NCBI GenBank assembly: GCA_002159075.1
Contig: LZRT01000036.1
Location: forward strand, 62,001 to 126,000
Direction: 5' to 3'
Length of the DNA: 64,000 bases
Source: Bacillus thermozeamaize
GTDB taxonomy: Bacteria; Bacillota; Bacilli; ZCTH02-B2
Both the position numbers and the translations under genes were made by a program. Every line of letters begins with the position of its first letter. Positions within the stretch are counted from its first letter, which is position 1. Under the pieces are notes generated by a model. The model saw only the letters and a list, made by a program, of their open reading frames with translations. It made no database searches and was not told the DNA's origin. This document shows, piece after piece, positions 17,101 through 25,978 of this stretch.

Positions 17101-17150
17101 CAGTTCCCCCCCTTATCTCCATGGACTCCAAAGCGGGCATGAATGTGCCA

Positions 17151-17822
17151 TCATAGCGGCCCGGAAATTCCTTGTCGGCGGATCAGCACAAAGTGGGCTC
17201 CCAGCAAGAGCAACAAAGCGGCAGGCAGGAAGAATACGTGAATCGCGAAGAAGCGCGTCAACGTGACGGCGCCGACGATATTTCCACCGGTCAGCAACGT
17301 TTTAATGAACCCGCCCAAGAAAGGCACGCTGCCGGCAATCTCCACCCCGACTTTGGTCGCAAAGTAAGCCTTGTTGTCCCAAGGCAACAGGTAACCGGTA
17401 AAGCCCAAACCCAGCATCACGAAGAAAATCAGGACGCCGACGACCCAGTTCATTTCTCTGGGTTTTTTGTAGGAACCGGTGAAAAATACGCGCAACGTGT
17501 GCAGCAGCAACATGACGATGACCACACTGGCTCCCCAGTGGTGCATCCCGCGAACGATTTGACCGAAGGCCACCTGATGTTGCAAGTAGTCCACGCTAGC
17601 ATGCGCATTGACGATATCCGGCACATAATACATGGCCAGGAACATACCAGAGAGGATCATGATCATCACAACAAAAAAGGTCAACCCTCCGAAACAATAG
17701 ACAAAAGCCGAAAAATGGTGAGCCGGGTTGACATGCTCCGGAACCTCATGGTCGGCCAGGTCCCGCCAAATTGGAGTGATGTCAAGCCGCTCGTCCATCC
17801 AGTCATACAATCGTTGTATCAC
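17151..17822 (-). CDS. qcrB: menaquinol:cytochrome c reductase cytochrome b subunit
   Basis: 223 residues with four membrane helices, matching cytochrome b6-type QcrB. Histidine pairs in GMHHWGAS and LLLHTLRVF, plus those in the first and fourth helices, supply the two b haems. Cys43 (VYCFGG) is conserved; in B. subtilis QcrB it carries a covalently attached extra haem near the quinone site. The gene lies between qcrA and qcrC with short gaps, so the three subunits are made from one transcript. Confidence 0.97.
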   Translation of the reverse strand: MIQRLYDWMDERLDITPIWRDLADHEVPEHVNPAHHFSAFVYCFGGLTFFVVMIMILSGMFLAMYYVPDIVNAHASVDYLQHQVAFGQIVRGMHHWGASVVIVMLLLHTLRVFFTGSYKKPREMNWVVGVLIFFVMLGLGFTGYLLPWDNKAYFATKVGVEIAGSVPFLGGFIKTLLTGGNIVGAVTLTRFFAIHVFFLPAALLLLLGAHFVLIRRQGISGPL

Positions 17823-17828
17823 GGTTTA

Positions 17829-18338
17829 TCACCCCCTGACCAGGCGGTTCGGTATGATTTTTCCAAGGTACAGTTTCCCGCCCTCCACCTTCGTTTCGTA
17901 CTCATCCAGCGGGGCTGGTGGCGGCGTTCCGGGAACGTTCTTCCCGCTCTTTTCGTAAAAGCCGAAGTGACATGGGCAAAAATAATGATTCGGCCTGTCG
18001 GGTGAACCGTTCCAGTTGACCGTGCAGCCCAGGTGCTTGCAAACAGGAGAAAGCGCGAGGACTTTCCCGTTTTCCACCATAATCCACGCGGACAGCACAA
18101 CTTCCGATTTGTACCAGCCGTCGACCTGTTTCACCTTAAAGTCTTTCTTTTTCGGTTCCGGTCCGAATTCACTGATGTCTCCAACTGGAACCCAATCGGA
18201 ATCGTCCTTGGCTTTTAAGGCGGGATCGATGGCAAAACGAACCAGTGGGGTGAGGATGGTTGCTGCCAAGAATCCTCCTGTCCCCATCAGGGAGTACATC
18301 AGGAAGGTTCGCCTCGAGATCCGTTTCCTGTCGCTCAT
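17829..18338 (-). CDS. qcrA: Rieske iron-sulfur subunit of menaquinol:cytochrome c reductase
   Basis: 169 residues. An N-terminal RKRISRRTF segment resembles a Tat signal and precedes one membrane helix. Cluster ligands are Cys100 and His102 (CKHLGC) and Cys121 and His124 (CPCH); Cys105 and Cys123 can form the stabilising disulfide. The protein takes one electron from menaquinol at QcrB and moves it to the cytochrome c domain of QcrC. It is the first gene of the operon, behind a strong promoter. Confidence 0.97.
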   Translation of the reverse strand: MSDRKRISRRTFLMYSLMGTGGFLAATILTPLVRFAIDPALKAKDDSDWVPVGDISEFGPEPKKKDFKVKQVDGWYKSEVVLSAWIMVENGKVLALSPVCKHLGCTVNWNGSPDRPNHYFCPCHFGFYEKSGKNVPGTPPPAPLDEYETKVEGGKLYLGKIIPNRLVRG

Positions 18339-18402
18339 TGCCTAACCCCCTCTTCTTTGAAATGGCTGGCCGAACTACCACATATGTACTAGGACATAAT
18401 CC

Positions 18403-18431
18403 ATCATAGCCCCTTGCATGTAGGGTGTCAA
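18403..18431 (-). promoter_or_regulatory. strong SigA promoter of qcrABC
   Basis: On the minus strand a perfect TTGACA (18431-18426) is followed after 17 bases by TATGAT (18408-18403). It lies between ypiF and qcrA and starts transcription about 60 bases before the qcrA ATG. Confidence 0.85.
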
Positions 18432-18516
18432 GTTATGACAAATGTGGTTCATATTTAAGGTGAGCATGGAACCTTCCAGTTATGCATGCGCTCCATTCCC
18501 GCCCGCCGGTTGGCCC

Positions 18517-18942
18517 TCACCTTGCCTGGGACCAGGTGCGGATCAGAAACTGATAGACATCCGCAGGCGCCAGCGGTTGGGCCAGATCGACAAGGTAGAC
18601 CTCGGCATCCGGACGGAACCGGCGGAGAGGCTCCCGCTCATTCTTCCCCAATCCAGCGCCAACGAATACCAGGTAACGGAACGGCTCTTTGAGCAGCATC
18701 CTGCTCCATTGATCAAGTTGGTTTTCCCAGTCTTCTTTTGTCACCCAAAACTCCGGCAACAGAATCACCCTGCCCGTCAGGGGCTGTTCAACTTTTTGAC
18801 AGAATTCCAACAGTTGTACTGACTGCTCCTGGATTTGCCGAAATTCCTGCGAAACATCCACCCAATGCAAAGGCGCCAGCAGCGTATCCAGGTACTCGGC
18901 ATGTTCTTTGTACGTCTCCTGTTTCAGTTCATAATAATCCAT
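18517..18942 (-). CDS. ypiF: YpiF family protein (DUF2487)
   Basis: 141 residues, soluble, with no signal peptide or membrane helix. The N-terminus MDYYELKQETYKEH and length fit the DUF2487 family, which sits directly upstream of qcrA in Bacillales. Function is unknown. ATG 18942 follows a GGAGGAGG site. A terminator lies just upstream of its start and a promoter for qcrA just downstream of its stop, so it may be a separate small transcript; its own promoter is not obvious. Confidence 0.7.
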   Translation of the reverse strand: MDYYELKQETYKEHAEYLDTLLAPLHWVDVSQEFRQIQEQSVQLLEFCQKVEQPLTGRVILLPEFWVTKEDWENQLDQWSRMLLKEPFRYLVFVGAGLGKNEREPLRRFRPDAEVYLVDLAQPLAPADVYQFLIRTWSQAR

Positions 18943-18966
18943 ATTTCCGGCCTCCTCCTGTCGCCA

Positions 18967-19004
18967 TAAAAAAACGGGTTGCCAGCGTCTGAGACTGGTT
19001 CCCG
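18967..19004 (-). terminator. terminator after the 380-residue unknown gene
   Basis: On the minus strand CGGG and CCAG pair with CTGG and CCCG across small internal loops, followed by a run of seven T. It ends about 25 bases upstream of ypiF. Confidence 0.6.
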
Positions 19005-19085
19005 AGAACAAGATAAAGGAAAATCGGGCAAACTTCAAACATACGCACCGCAAACATGCACACCGGCAGACAAGGACCCGTTGGC

Positions 19086-20228
19086 TTAATCGGGAGCGGC
19101 ATGCGTCGGGATCGGCGTTGCCTCAAAACTCCTCACCTGTTCGAGCAGCCTCTTTCCAACTTCGCTCAGACGGATGGCCGCCCCTTCAGGTAAGGTTGCC
19201 ATCTGCAGCATTCCCATGTGGACCATCATTTTGATGATCCGTTGTTCAAAAACTTGTTCCGGGGAGTCGTAATAAAAAGGAGCGATCCAAGGACGCATGA
19301 CAGCAAACAAGGAAGAAAGGCTCACCCATTGGCCGTCGCATAACAACCCCACGAGGTTTGTAAGGATGGGCAGAAGCGGGATCGGATGTTTATAGATCCG
19401 GATCCATGTCCTGTATACCGGGACGAGGCTCAAAAGTTGGGGAGAGGCAAGATAAAGCTTGCCCTTCTCCGTCAGTTCGACAAATTCACGTTCCTCTTTG
19501 ATCAGATGCAATATCAAACACACATCATGAATGAGGGAAAAGCGGTCAGGATAGTATCGGAAGTGGAAGCCATAGCCAAATCGCCAGCCGCTTTGGGCAG
19601 GGATCTCTTCCCGGACGGACATTTGCGTCAACATCTGTTGCAGATGCCGCTTATAAATCACCTTTTCGGCGGTGAGCCGCACTTCCGTGCGGTGAATATA
19701 GTTTAAAAACAACAGGATGTCTGACAAAAGGCTATCCCCTTCATCCCGATAAACCATCGGAGGTAGGCGAAGCGTTTCCAGGTGCCGGCCGTACTCACGA
19801 CGAATTTGGGAAATCACTTCATCATTCAAATCACGGGGAATACGGAAGAGATCCTGCGTGTTGCGGCTGACGCCACGAAACAGCCAGCCGCTGGCCAGCG
19901 CTTCCGTGATGAGATGCCTGATCGGTCTGGAGGATTTTGTATGAGTCACAGACAAGGTCGCTTTGGCCGTCAATTCTTCCAAGGAGAGCCAATCTCTGCG
20001 ATCGAAGGCCAGCAGCATTAAAAAAAGCAGTTCTTCTTTCGCCAGTTCATTTAGTTCGGTGCCATAGATCCCTTTTTGTTTCATCCGGATGAGAATGGAT
20101 TGAATGAGTTGCTGCTTTGAATGGGTGTCGCAGACACACTCCAGCCGCTGGGCCATCCGGTTCAGTTGATGAATGTCGGCATAACTGAGCAAGTCCGCTA
20201 CATTCAAATCACACAACTCCTTTGCCAT
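19086..20228 (-). CDS. unknown helical, winged-helix-like protein
   Basis: About 380 residues without signal peptide or membrane helix. It consists of helix-rich blocks with repeated winged-helix-like patterns, for example DWLSLEELTAKA and VSLSSLFAVMRPWIAP, each preceding a strand-prone turn. The N-terminal LNVADLLSYADIHQLNRMAQ segment looks like a short domain for binding nucleic acid or protein. The pattern loosely recalls helicase-associated wHTH proteins, but I do not identify a family. It occupies the position of ypiA/ypiB between aroA and ypiF. Its upstream region has a promoter with an overlapping CcpA-type site, then a terminator-like hairpin. Start 20228 has GAGGATCAGG before it. Confidence 0.7.
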   Translation of the reverse strand: MAKELCDLNVADLLSYADIHQLNRMAQRLECVCDTHSKQQLIQSILIRMKQKGIYGTELNELAKEELLFLMLLAFDRRDWLSLEELTAKATLSVTHTKSSRPIRHLITEALASGWLFRGVSRNTQDLFRIPRDLNDEVISQIRREYGRHLETLRLPPMVYRDEGDSLLSDILLFLNYIHRTEVRLTAEKVIYKRHLQQMLTQMSVREEIPAQSGWRFGYGFHFRYYPDRFSLIHDVCLILHLIKEEREFVELTEKGKLYLASPQLLSLVPVYRTWIRIYKHPIPLLPILTNLVGLLCDGQWVSLSSLFAVMRPWIAPFYYDSPEQVFEQRIIKMMVHMGMLQMATLPEGAAIRLSEVGKRLLEQVRSFEATPIPTHAAPD

Positions 20229-20311
20229 CCTGATCCTCGCAGTGAAACGCACGTCTTTCTTGTTTGTTCCATGTTAGTATGTTGCAGTTGCGGCAGAGGT
20301 TATGCAAACAG

Positions 20312-20343
20312 GCAAAAAAAAATAGCCACTCATTTCTGAGTGG
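20312..20343 (-). terminator. terminator downstream of the aro/trp supraoperon or attenuator of the next gene
   Basis: On the minus strand CCACTCA pairs with TGAGTGG around a four-base loop, followed by CTA and nine T. It lies downstream both of aroA and of the promoter at 20384-20412, and upstream of the 380-residue unknown gene. Confidence 0.8.
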
Positions 20344-20383
20344 GTAGATGGATAGGAGTGGAGAGAAACCATACTGTAAGGAA

Positions 20384-20412
20384 AGTATAATACAGAAAAC
20401 GCTTACAGTCAA
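20384..20412 (-). promoter_or_regulatory. SigA promoter with overlapping cre (CcpA) site
   Basis: On the minus strand TTGACT (20412-20407), 17 bases, then TATACT (20389-20384). The spacer contains TGTAAGCGTTTTCT (20407-20394), one base away from the consensus TGWAANCGNTNWCA. A CcpA dimer bound here would block RNA polymerase when preferred sugars are present. The transcript would reach a terminator after about 65 bases and the unknown gene after about 150. Confidence 0.7.
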
Positions 20413-20478
20413 CGGAATTTTTGTTCCAGTTAAAAGTTTGTTGCATTAAACGTGTCCAGCAGCTGCCCCGTGCTGTTC

Positions 20479-21774
20479 TCAGCGGAGCAGCTGCCGAAAT
20501 TGTTCGGCAAACCCGGGAAAAGAAACGTTGATCGCTTCGGCATTGCAAATCCGTGTCCTCCCTGAGGCGATCAGCCCGGCGACAAACGCCGCCATGCCGA
20601 TGCGATGGTCGCCGGATGTATCAACAACCGCCCCTTTCAGCGGCGTGGGCCCATGAATGATCATGCCGTCTGCAGTGGGTTCCACATTCGCACCCATGTC
20701 TTTCAAAAAGCGGCTGACGGTGGCAATGCGATCGGTTTCTTTGACGCGCAATTCCTGCGCGTCACGGATGATGGTTGTCCCCTCTGCCTGCGTGGCCAAG
20801 ACGGCGATGACAGGTATCTCGTCGATGAGCCGCGGGATCAGATTTCCTTCGATCACGGTGGCCTGCAGGTCAGATGCTTGAACGAGCAGGTCTGCCACCG
20901 GTTCATCTCCCCAGGTTTGTCGGTTCAGAATCTCTACGCTTCCTCCCATCGCCTGAAGTACATCAAGAATGCCTGTTCTCGTCGGATTGATGCCGACCTC
21001 TTTCAGGAGGAGGCTGCTTCCCTTCACCAGGCTGGCGGCCACCAGGAAATAGGCGGCGGAAGAAATATCTCCCGGTACCCGGAGTTGCACGCCTCCTTGC
21101 AGGCGCTGCATGCCGTCGACGATGGTGGTGCTTCCCTGCCTTGTCACGGTGACGCCAAAGGCAGACAACATGCGTTCCGTGTGATCGCGGGAGGGGCAGG
21201 GTTCATGCACCATCGTCTTGCCGGTGGCTTGCAGGCCTGCCAAGAGGATGGCGGATTTGACCTGCGCACTGGCCACCGGAGAGGTATATTCGATGCCGGT
21301 CAGGCTTCCGCCCCGCACGGCCAGCGGAGCGTAATTTCCTTCTTGCCGCCCATCAATATGCGCGCCCATTTCCCGCAGCGGTTTGACCACCCGTTTCATC
21401 GGCCGGCGTGCAATCGATGCATCCCCCTGAATCACGCTGTGAAAGGGCCTCCCGGCAAGGATCCCCAACAGCAGGCGAATCGTGGTTCCCGAGTTGCCTA
21501 CATCCAGAACGGCATCCGGTTCGCGAAGTCCCTCCCAACCTTTTCCATCCACAACCACTTCATCCGCTGAGGGCTGACTGATCGCGACTCCCATTTTACG
21601 AAAGCAATCGACTGTCCTGAGGCAATCTTCTGCCACCAGAAAACCGTGGATGCGGGTCGGTCCGTCAGCCACTGAACCCAGCATGATGGCGCGGTGGCTG
21701 ATCGATTTGTCCCCTGGCACCCGCACTGTTCCAGCGAGCGATTTGGCTGCTTCTTCGACGTGTAACTCGGTCAT
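20479..21774 (-). CDS. aroA: 3-phosphoshikimate 1-carboxyvinyltransferase (EPSP synthase)
   Basis: 431 residues of the two-lobed EPSP synthase. AroA joins phosphoenolpyruvate to shikimate 3-phosphate in the shikimate pathway. Conserved features include the N-terminal PGDKSISHRA, the LDVGNSGTTIRLLLG segment, and LRVKETDRI near residue 345. This is the gene called aroE in B. subtilis. It follows tyrA by about 45 bases with a GGAGGAAG site and closes the aromatic supraoperon. A long GCAGCTGC inverted repeat begins at its stop but lacks a T run; a proper terminator lies 135 bases further on. Confidence 0.97.
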   Translation of the reverse strand: MTELHVEEAAKSLAGTVRVPGDKSISHRAIMLGSVADGPTRIHGFLVAEDCLRTVDCFRKMGVAISQPSADEVVVDGKGWEGLREPDAVLDVGNSGTTIRLLLGILAGRPFHSVIQGDASIARRPMKRVVKPLREMGAHIDGRQEGNYAPLAVRGGSLTGIEYTSPVASAQVKSAILLAGLQATGKTMVHEPCPSRDHTERMLSAFGVTVTRQGSTTIVDGMQRLQGGVQLRVPGDISSAAYFLVAASLVKGSSLLLKEVGINPTRTGILDVLQAMGGSVEILNRQTWGDEPVADLLVQASDLQATVIEGNLIPRLIDEIPVIAVLATQAEGTTIIRDAQELRVKETDRIATVSRFLKDMGANVEPTADGMIIHGPTPLKGAVVDTSGDHRIGMAAFVAGLIASGRTRICNAEAINVSFPGFAEQFRQLLR

Positions 21775-21820
21775 CGGCTTCCTCCAAAATAAAAGATCTT
21801 CTTTTGCAAACCTGCACCTG

Positions 21821-22918
21821 CTATCTGCGATACACTTGGAATCCTTTGCTCTGAAGCGCTTCGATCGCTTTCTCCAAATCTTCCTGTTGGCGAAAAGAAA
21901 GCCTTAAAACCCCCGGGATGTCGGCTCGGTTTTCAATGATCTGGATATTGGTCAGGTTGATTTGCCTGTCGCCGAGAATGGTCGCCACCTCACCGATGAT
22001 GCCCGGACGATCGGGAATATCCACATAACATTCGTAAAGAGGGGGCAAGATTCCCTTTTTCCGTTCCGGAATCTGCTCCCGGAAGGTTCGTGCCTCGTCA
22101 AAAAAATGATAAATGGCTTTTTCATCTCTTTGTGCAAGCAAGCGCTTGATCCTGGCTATTTCCCATTGCCACTCATCCAGCAATTGCAACAAAACATGTC
22201 CATTTTGCAACAGGATATCCCGCCACATGATGGGATTGCTGGAAGCAATGCGGGTCAGATCACGGAAGCCGCCTGCGGCCAATTGGCTGTACCATTGGTT
22301 TTCTTGGTCATGACGGGCCACCTGCCGGACCAGGGCGGCGGCAATGATATGCGGCAGATGACTGATCAGGCCGACCACCTGATCATGTTCTTCCGCCGCC
22401 ATTTCGACCAGTGTCGCCCGCGTGCCCGCAAGCAAGGACATGAGCCGCCTGCGGGAGGATTCCGGTGTATCGGGATGAGGCGTCAAGACGTAAAAGGCAT
22501 TTTCGAAGAGCCGATCGGAAGCGGCCTCTACCCCGGAACGATGCGATCCCGCCATTGGGTGGCCGCCAATGAACCGCTCCTTCCCCAAAAGCGAGACGCC
22601 TGTTTCAACCACCTTGGTTTTCGTGCTTCCGGTATCAGAAATGATGCATCCTGGTTTAAGCGGAAGATTGGCCAGTTCCTTGAGAAGGTGAAGGATGGTG
22701 TCCACCGGGGTGCACAGAAAAATAAAATCGGCCTCTGCCGTCGCTTCGTGCAGGTTCATGGTTCCATGATGGATGATGCCCAATTGTTGGGCCAGCATCA
22801 ACGTGGATGGGTCAAGGTCATACCCCGTGACCCGGATATTCTGCTTTTCATCGTGCTGCAAAGACAATGCCAGCGAGCCGCCGATCAAGCCCACTCCCAG
22901 GATGGCAACCCGGATCAT
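21821..22918 (-). CDS. tyrA: prephenate dehydrogenase with C-terminal ACT domain
   Basis: 365 residues. The N-terminal Rossmann motif GVGLIGGSLAL binds NAD; GGHPMAGSHRSG and LISHLPH are typical of the catalytic core. Residues from about 290 onward (YVDIPDRPGIIGEVATILGD) form an ACT regulatory domain, the usual site of tyrosine feedback. TyrA converts prephenate to 4-hydroxyphenylpyruvate. Its ATG overlaps the stop of the DAHP synthase gene by four bases, so the first enzyme of the pathway and the tyrosine branch are coupled. Confidence 0.96.
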   Translation of the reverse strand: MIRVAILGVGLIGGSLALSLQHDEKQNIRVTGYDLDPSTLMLAQQLGIIHHGTMNLHEATAEADFIFLCTPVDTILHLLKELANLPLKPGCIISDTGSTKTKVVETGVSLLGKERFIGGHPMAGSHRSGVEAASDRLFENAFYVLTPHPDTPESSRRRLMSLLAGTRATLVEMAAEEHDQVVGLISHLPHIIAAALVRQVARHDQENQWYSQLAAGGFRDLTRIASSNPIMWRDILLQNGHVLLQLLDEWQWEIARIKRLLAQRDEKAIYHFFDEARTFREQIPERKKGILPPLYECYVDIPDRPGIIGEVATILGDRQINLTNIQIIENRADIPGVLRLSFRQQEDLEKAIEALQSKGFQVYRR

Positions 22919-23928
22919 ATCACTCTGCCCATCACTGCAGCCATGTTGCGAACTTCATCCATCATCTGGCGGTAGGCATCGGGATTCAGGGATTGTGGGC
23001 CATCCGATAGCGCCTTTTCCGGTTGGGGATGAACCTCGACGATCAACCCGTCGGCGCCGGCGGCAACAGCAGCACGCGCCATTGGCAGCACATATCGCCA
23101 CTTTCCGGTACCGTGGCTGGGATCGACGATAATCGGCAAATGGCTGAGATGTTTGATTACGGGAACGGCGCTAAGATCCAATGTATTTCGCGTATAGGTT
23201 TCAAACGTCCGGATCCCGCGCTCGCACAAAATCACCTGATGATTGCCTTCATTCAAGATGTATTCGGCGGCCATGAGCCACTCTTCAATGGTGGCGGCCA
23301 AGCCCCGTTTCAACAGGACAGGTTTGTCTGTCCGTCCGACGGCCTTCAGCAAGTGGAAGTTTTGCATGTTTCTGGCGCCGATTTGCAGGATGTCAACGTA
23401 TTCGAGCAGCAAAGGGAGGTTTTCCGGATCCATCACCTCGGAGACGATTTTCAGCCCCGTTTTTTCCCGCGCTTCAGCGAGAATCTTCAATCCTTCCTCC
23501 CCCATCCCCTGAAAGGAATAGGGAGAGCTTCGCGGTTTGAATGCGCCGCCGCGCAGGATCTGCGCACCGCCTGCCTTGACAATCATGGCCGTCTCCAGCA
23601 GCTGTTCACGGCTTTCAACCGAACAAGGGCCTGCCATCACAACCAGCTGTTCCCCCCCGATTTGGATGTCGCCCACCGTGATCACCGTGGGTTCGGGGTG
23701 GAACTGTTTGTTGGCCAGCTTGAAGGGGGCTTCGATATGGACGATTTTTTCCACATCATCCATGACCTCAATGGCCTGGATGTTTACTTTTCGCTTGTCG
23801 CCAAGCACGCCGATAATGGTCCGGTTTTCCCCAGTGGAAATATGTACGCCAAGCCCAGCCGCCTCCAAACGCTCTTTTACCTTTTCAATCGACTCTTGTC
23901 TAGCCTGCGGGCTCATCACGACAATCAT
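22915..23928 (-). CDS. aroF: DAHP synthase, type I beta with N-terminal ferredoxin-like regulatory domain
   Basis: 337 residues. The catalytic barrel contains AGPCSVES, RGGAFKPRSSPYSFQG, GARNMQNF and VDPSHGTG. It condenses phosphoenolpyruvate and erythrose 4-phosphate, the entry step of the shikimate pathway. The first 75 residues (MIVVMSPQA..., HISTGENRTIIGVLGD) are a ferredoxin-like regulatory domain as in the Thermotoga enzyme, where it mediates Tyr/Phe inhibition. B. subtilis instead carries an N-terminal chorismate mutase domain on its DAHP synthase. The gene sits between hisC and tyrA, a place it does not occupy in B. subtilis. Confidence 0.95.
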   Translation of the reverse strand: MIVVMSPQARQESIEKVKERLEAAGLGVHISTGENRTIIGVLGDKRKVNIQAIEVMDDVEKIVHIEAPFKLANKQFHPEPTVITVGDIQIGGEQLVVMAGPCSVESREQLLETAMIVKAGGAQILRGGAFKPRSSPYSFQGMGEEGLKILAEAREKTGLKIVSEVMDPENLPLLLEYVDILQIGARNMQNFHLLKAVGRTDKPVLLKRGLAATIEEWLMAAEYILNEGNHQVILCERGIRTFETYTRNTLDLSAVPVIKHLSHLPIIVDPSHGTGKWRYVLPMARAAVAAGADGLIVEVHPQPEKALSDGPQSLNPDAYRQMMDEVRNMAAVMGRVI

Positions 23929-23976
23929 CTTTCTCTCCTCCCATCCGTTTCTCGCATCCCCCAGACCGGTTTGATG

Positions 23977-25086
23977 TCAGGACAAAGGGCGAGCCTCAAG
24001 AACCGATTCCAGCGCTTCCAGAAACCGCAGGTTTTCCTCTCTGGTGCCAATGGTCACGCGAATGGTCGTGGGAATGCCCAAGGCCTCACCGGAACGGACG
24101 ATGATTCCTTGCCGGAGCAGCGCTTCAAACACGGGACCTGCTGGCCGTTTCAGGTCGATCAGGAGAAAATTGGCTTCCGAAGGGTACGCTGTCAGGTTCA
24201 TTTTCTGGATCCGCTCTTGAATCAGCTGCATTCCCTCCCGGTTTTGCGCCCGGCAATGGCGGACAAAGTCCTGATCGCTCAATGCCGCCAGCGCAGCCAC
24301 CTGTGCCAGGTGGTTGACGTTAAACGGTTCGCGCACCCGGTGCAATGGATCCAACACTTCAGGGTGTGCGATCGCATATCCGACACGCAGTGCCGCCAGC
24401 CCGTAGATTTTGGAAAAGGTTCGCAAAACGATCAGATTTGGATATTCCCTGAGCAAGGACAAGGAGTCCGGATATGCCTCATCCACGACATATTCGTAAT
24501 AGGCTTCATCGGCCACCACCAGGACGTGGGCCGGTACCTGCGAGAGGAACGCGCTGAATTCCGCTTTTGTCACGATGCAACCGGTCGGATTGTTCGGATT
24601 GCAGATCCAGATGACGCGGGTTTTGTCAGTGATGGCTTTCAGCATCTCCGTCAGATCATGACGGCCTTCGCGGGAAGGAATTTCAATCACGTCGGCCCCT
24701 TCAATCTGAGCGTTGGTTTTATACCGGGGAAAGGTGATGTCTGCCATGATCGTCTCAGTGCCCGGTTGCAGATAGGCCCGCGCGATCAGTTCGACAATCT
24801 CGTCTGATCCGTTGCCCACAATGACCTGCTCTTCGCCGATCTGATAAAATTGCGCAAGGGCCTGTTTCAGTTCCCGAAAGGCGCCGTCCGGATAGACAGG
24901 CAGGTGATCCAGAGCCTGCTGGATTGCCTCTTTCACCTTCGGCGAACAGCCGAAGGGATTTTCATTCGAAGCCAGCTTGATCACGTCACGAAGTCCGTAC
25001 TCCCGTTGCACCTCTTTGATCGGTTTGCCGGGCTGATACATCGGTAGGCCAATGACAGTAGGTTTGGGTCGAATCGATAGGGTCAT
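23977..25086 (-). CDS. hisC: histidinol-phosphate aminotransferase
   Basis: About 369 residues, class I/II PLP aminotransferase. The PLP lysine is in RTFSKIYGLAALRVGYA; IKLASNENPFG at the N-terminus and ICNPNNPTG in the core are characteristic. In Bacillus the HisC in this supraoperon serves both histidine synthesis and the transamination of aromatic keto acids, which explains its location. ATG 25086 is preferred over a GTG three codons earlier because AGGTGA stands six bases before it. It follows trpA by about 80 bases. Confidence 0.94.
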   Translation of the reverse strand: MTLSIRPKPTVIGLPMYQPGKPIKEVQREYGLRDVIKLASNENPFGCSPKVKEAIQQALDHLPVYPDGAFRELKQALAQFYQIGEEQVIVGNGSDEIVELIARAYLQPGTETIMADITFPRYKTNAQIEGADVIEIPSREGRHDLTEMLKAITDKTRVIWICNPNNPTGCIVTKAEFSAFLSQVPAHVLVVADEAYYEYVVDEAYPDSLSLLREYPNLIVLRTFSKIYGLAALRVGYAIAHPEVLDPLHRVREPFNVNHLAQVAALAALSDQDFVRHCRAQNREGMQLIQERIQKMNLTAYPSEANFLLIDLKRPAGPVFEALLRQGIIVRSGEALGIPTTIRVTIGTREENLRFLEALESVLEARPLS

Positions 25087-25168
25087 CCAAATCACCTGAT
25101 CCTAGTTTGATATGTTTTTATCATTGAATCATGTTCTCAAAAAGATTTCAACGGGTTGAAATCACGAT

Positions 25169-25978
25169 TTATCTGCCGGTCAGTTGCCTGACAAACGCGG
25201 TGATTTCCGCTTCAGCGCGCAACTGGTCCGCGGGCGATTCGGAAAGCAATGCGCAGGAATGACGATCGATTTCCCGGACGATGGCGCTCCCCACGACCAC
25301 GCCGTCACAGAGGCCGGCCAGTTCCTGGTATTGACGGGCACTGGAAACGCCGAAGCCGACCACCAGCGGAAGCTTTGTGCGTTGCCGCAGGGACTGGATG
25401 AGGTGTGTGAGCGCGGCGTGAAACTGCTGCCTTTCGCCCGTTACGCCCAAAGAGGAAACGCAATAAATCATCCCTCTTGCCTCCTGGACGATCCGATCCA
25501 GACGCGGCAGCGAGGTGGGGGCAGCCAATGGGATCAGGTGAATTCCTCCCTGTTCCGCCAACTCCCCCAGCTGCCGGCTTTCTTCCACCGGCAGGTCCGG
25601 GACGATCAATCCGTCGATGCCGATCCCTTTCATCGTCTCAATCAGCCGTGGCACACCATACTGGAGCAGAGGATTGAAGTAACTGAAGAGGATCAGGCCC
25701 GCTTGCAGGCCTTCCGCCCTGGCCTGGGCCGCGACCTCCAAGACATCCTTAAGACGCGTGCCGGCGGCCAGAGCCCGCTGGGACGCCTGTTGAATGACCG
25801 GACCGTCTGCCAAAGGATCGGAATAGGGAACGCCCAGTTCAATCAAGTCGGCGCCGTTTTTTTCCAACAGGTGAAGGAGCCTGCGGCTAGCCGCCAGACT
25901 GGGGTGGCCGCAAGTGAGATAGGGGATGAAAGCCGCTTTGTCCCGCGGCTCGGCGAAGAGCTGATCAATGCGGTTCAT
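25169..25978 (-). CDS. trpA: tryptophan synthase alpha subunit
   Basis: 269 residues, TIM barrel. It cleaves indole-3-glycerol phosphate to indole, which channels to TrpB. The catalytic Glu and Asp lie in [30 protein letters not shown] and VVGFGVSSA are the phosphate-binding parts. It overlaps trpB by 14 bases, typical of this operon. Confidence 0.97.
   Translation of the reverse strand: MNRIDQLFAEPRDKAAFIPYLTCGHPSLAASRRLLHLLEKNGADLIELGVPYSDPLADGPVIQQASQRALAAGTRLKDVLEVAAQARAEGLQAGLILFSYFNPLLQYGVPRLIETMKGIGIDGLIVPDLPVEESRQLGELAEQGGIHLIPLAAPTSLPRLDRIVQEARGMIYCVSSLGVTGERQQFHAALTHLIQSLRQRTKLPLVVGFGVSSARQYQELAGLCDGVVVGSAIVREIDRHSCALLSESPADQLRAEAEITAFVRQLTGR

Noticed and set aside
20440-20480. GCAGCTGC...GCAGCTGC inverted repeat at the end of aroA, considered as terminator
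   Set aside because: The loop is about 20 bases and no T run follows; the hairpin at 20312-20343 is a much better terminator.
23023-24807. Plus-strand open frame of 594 codons
   Set aside because: It covers DAHP synthase and hisC in antisense. Both minus-strand proteins have full catalytic motifs, so this is a shadow.
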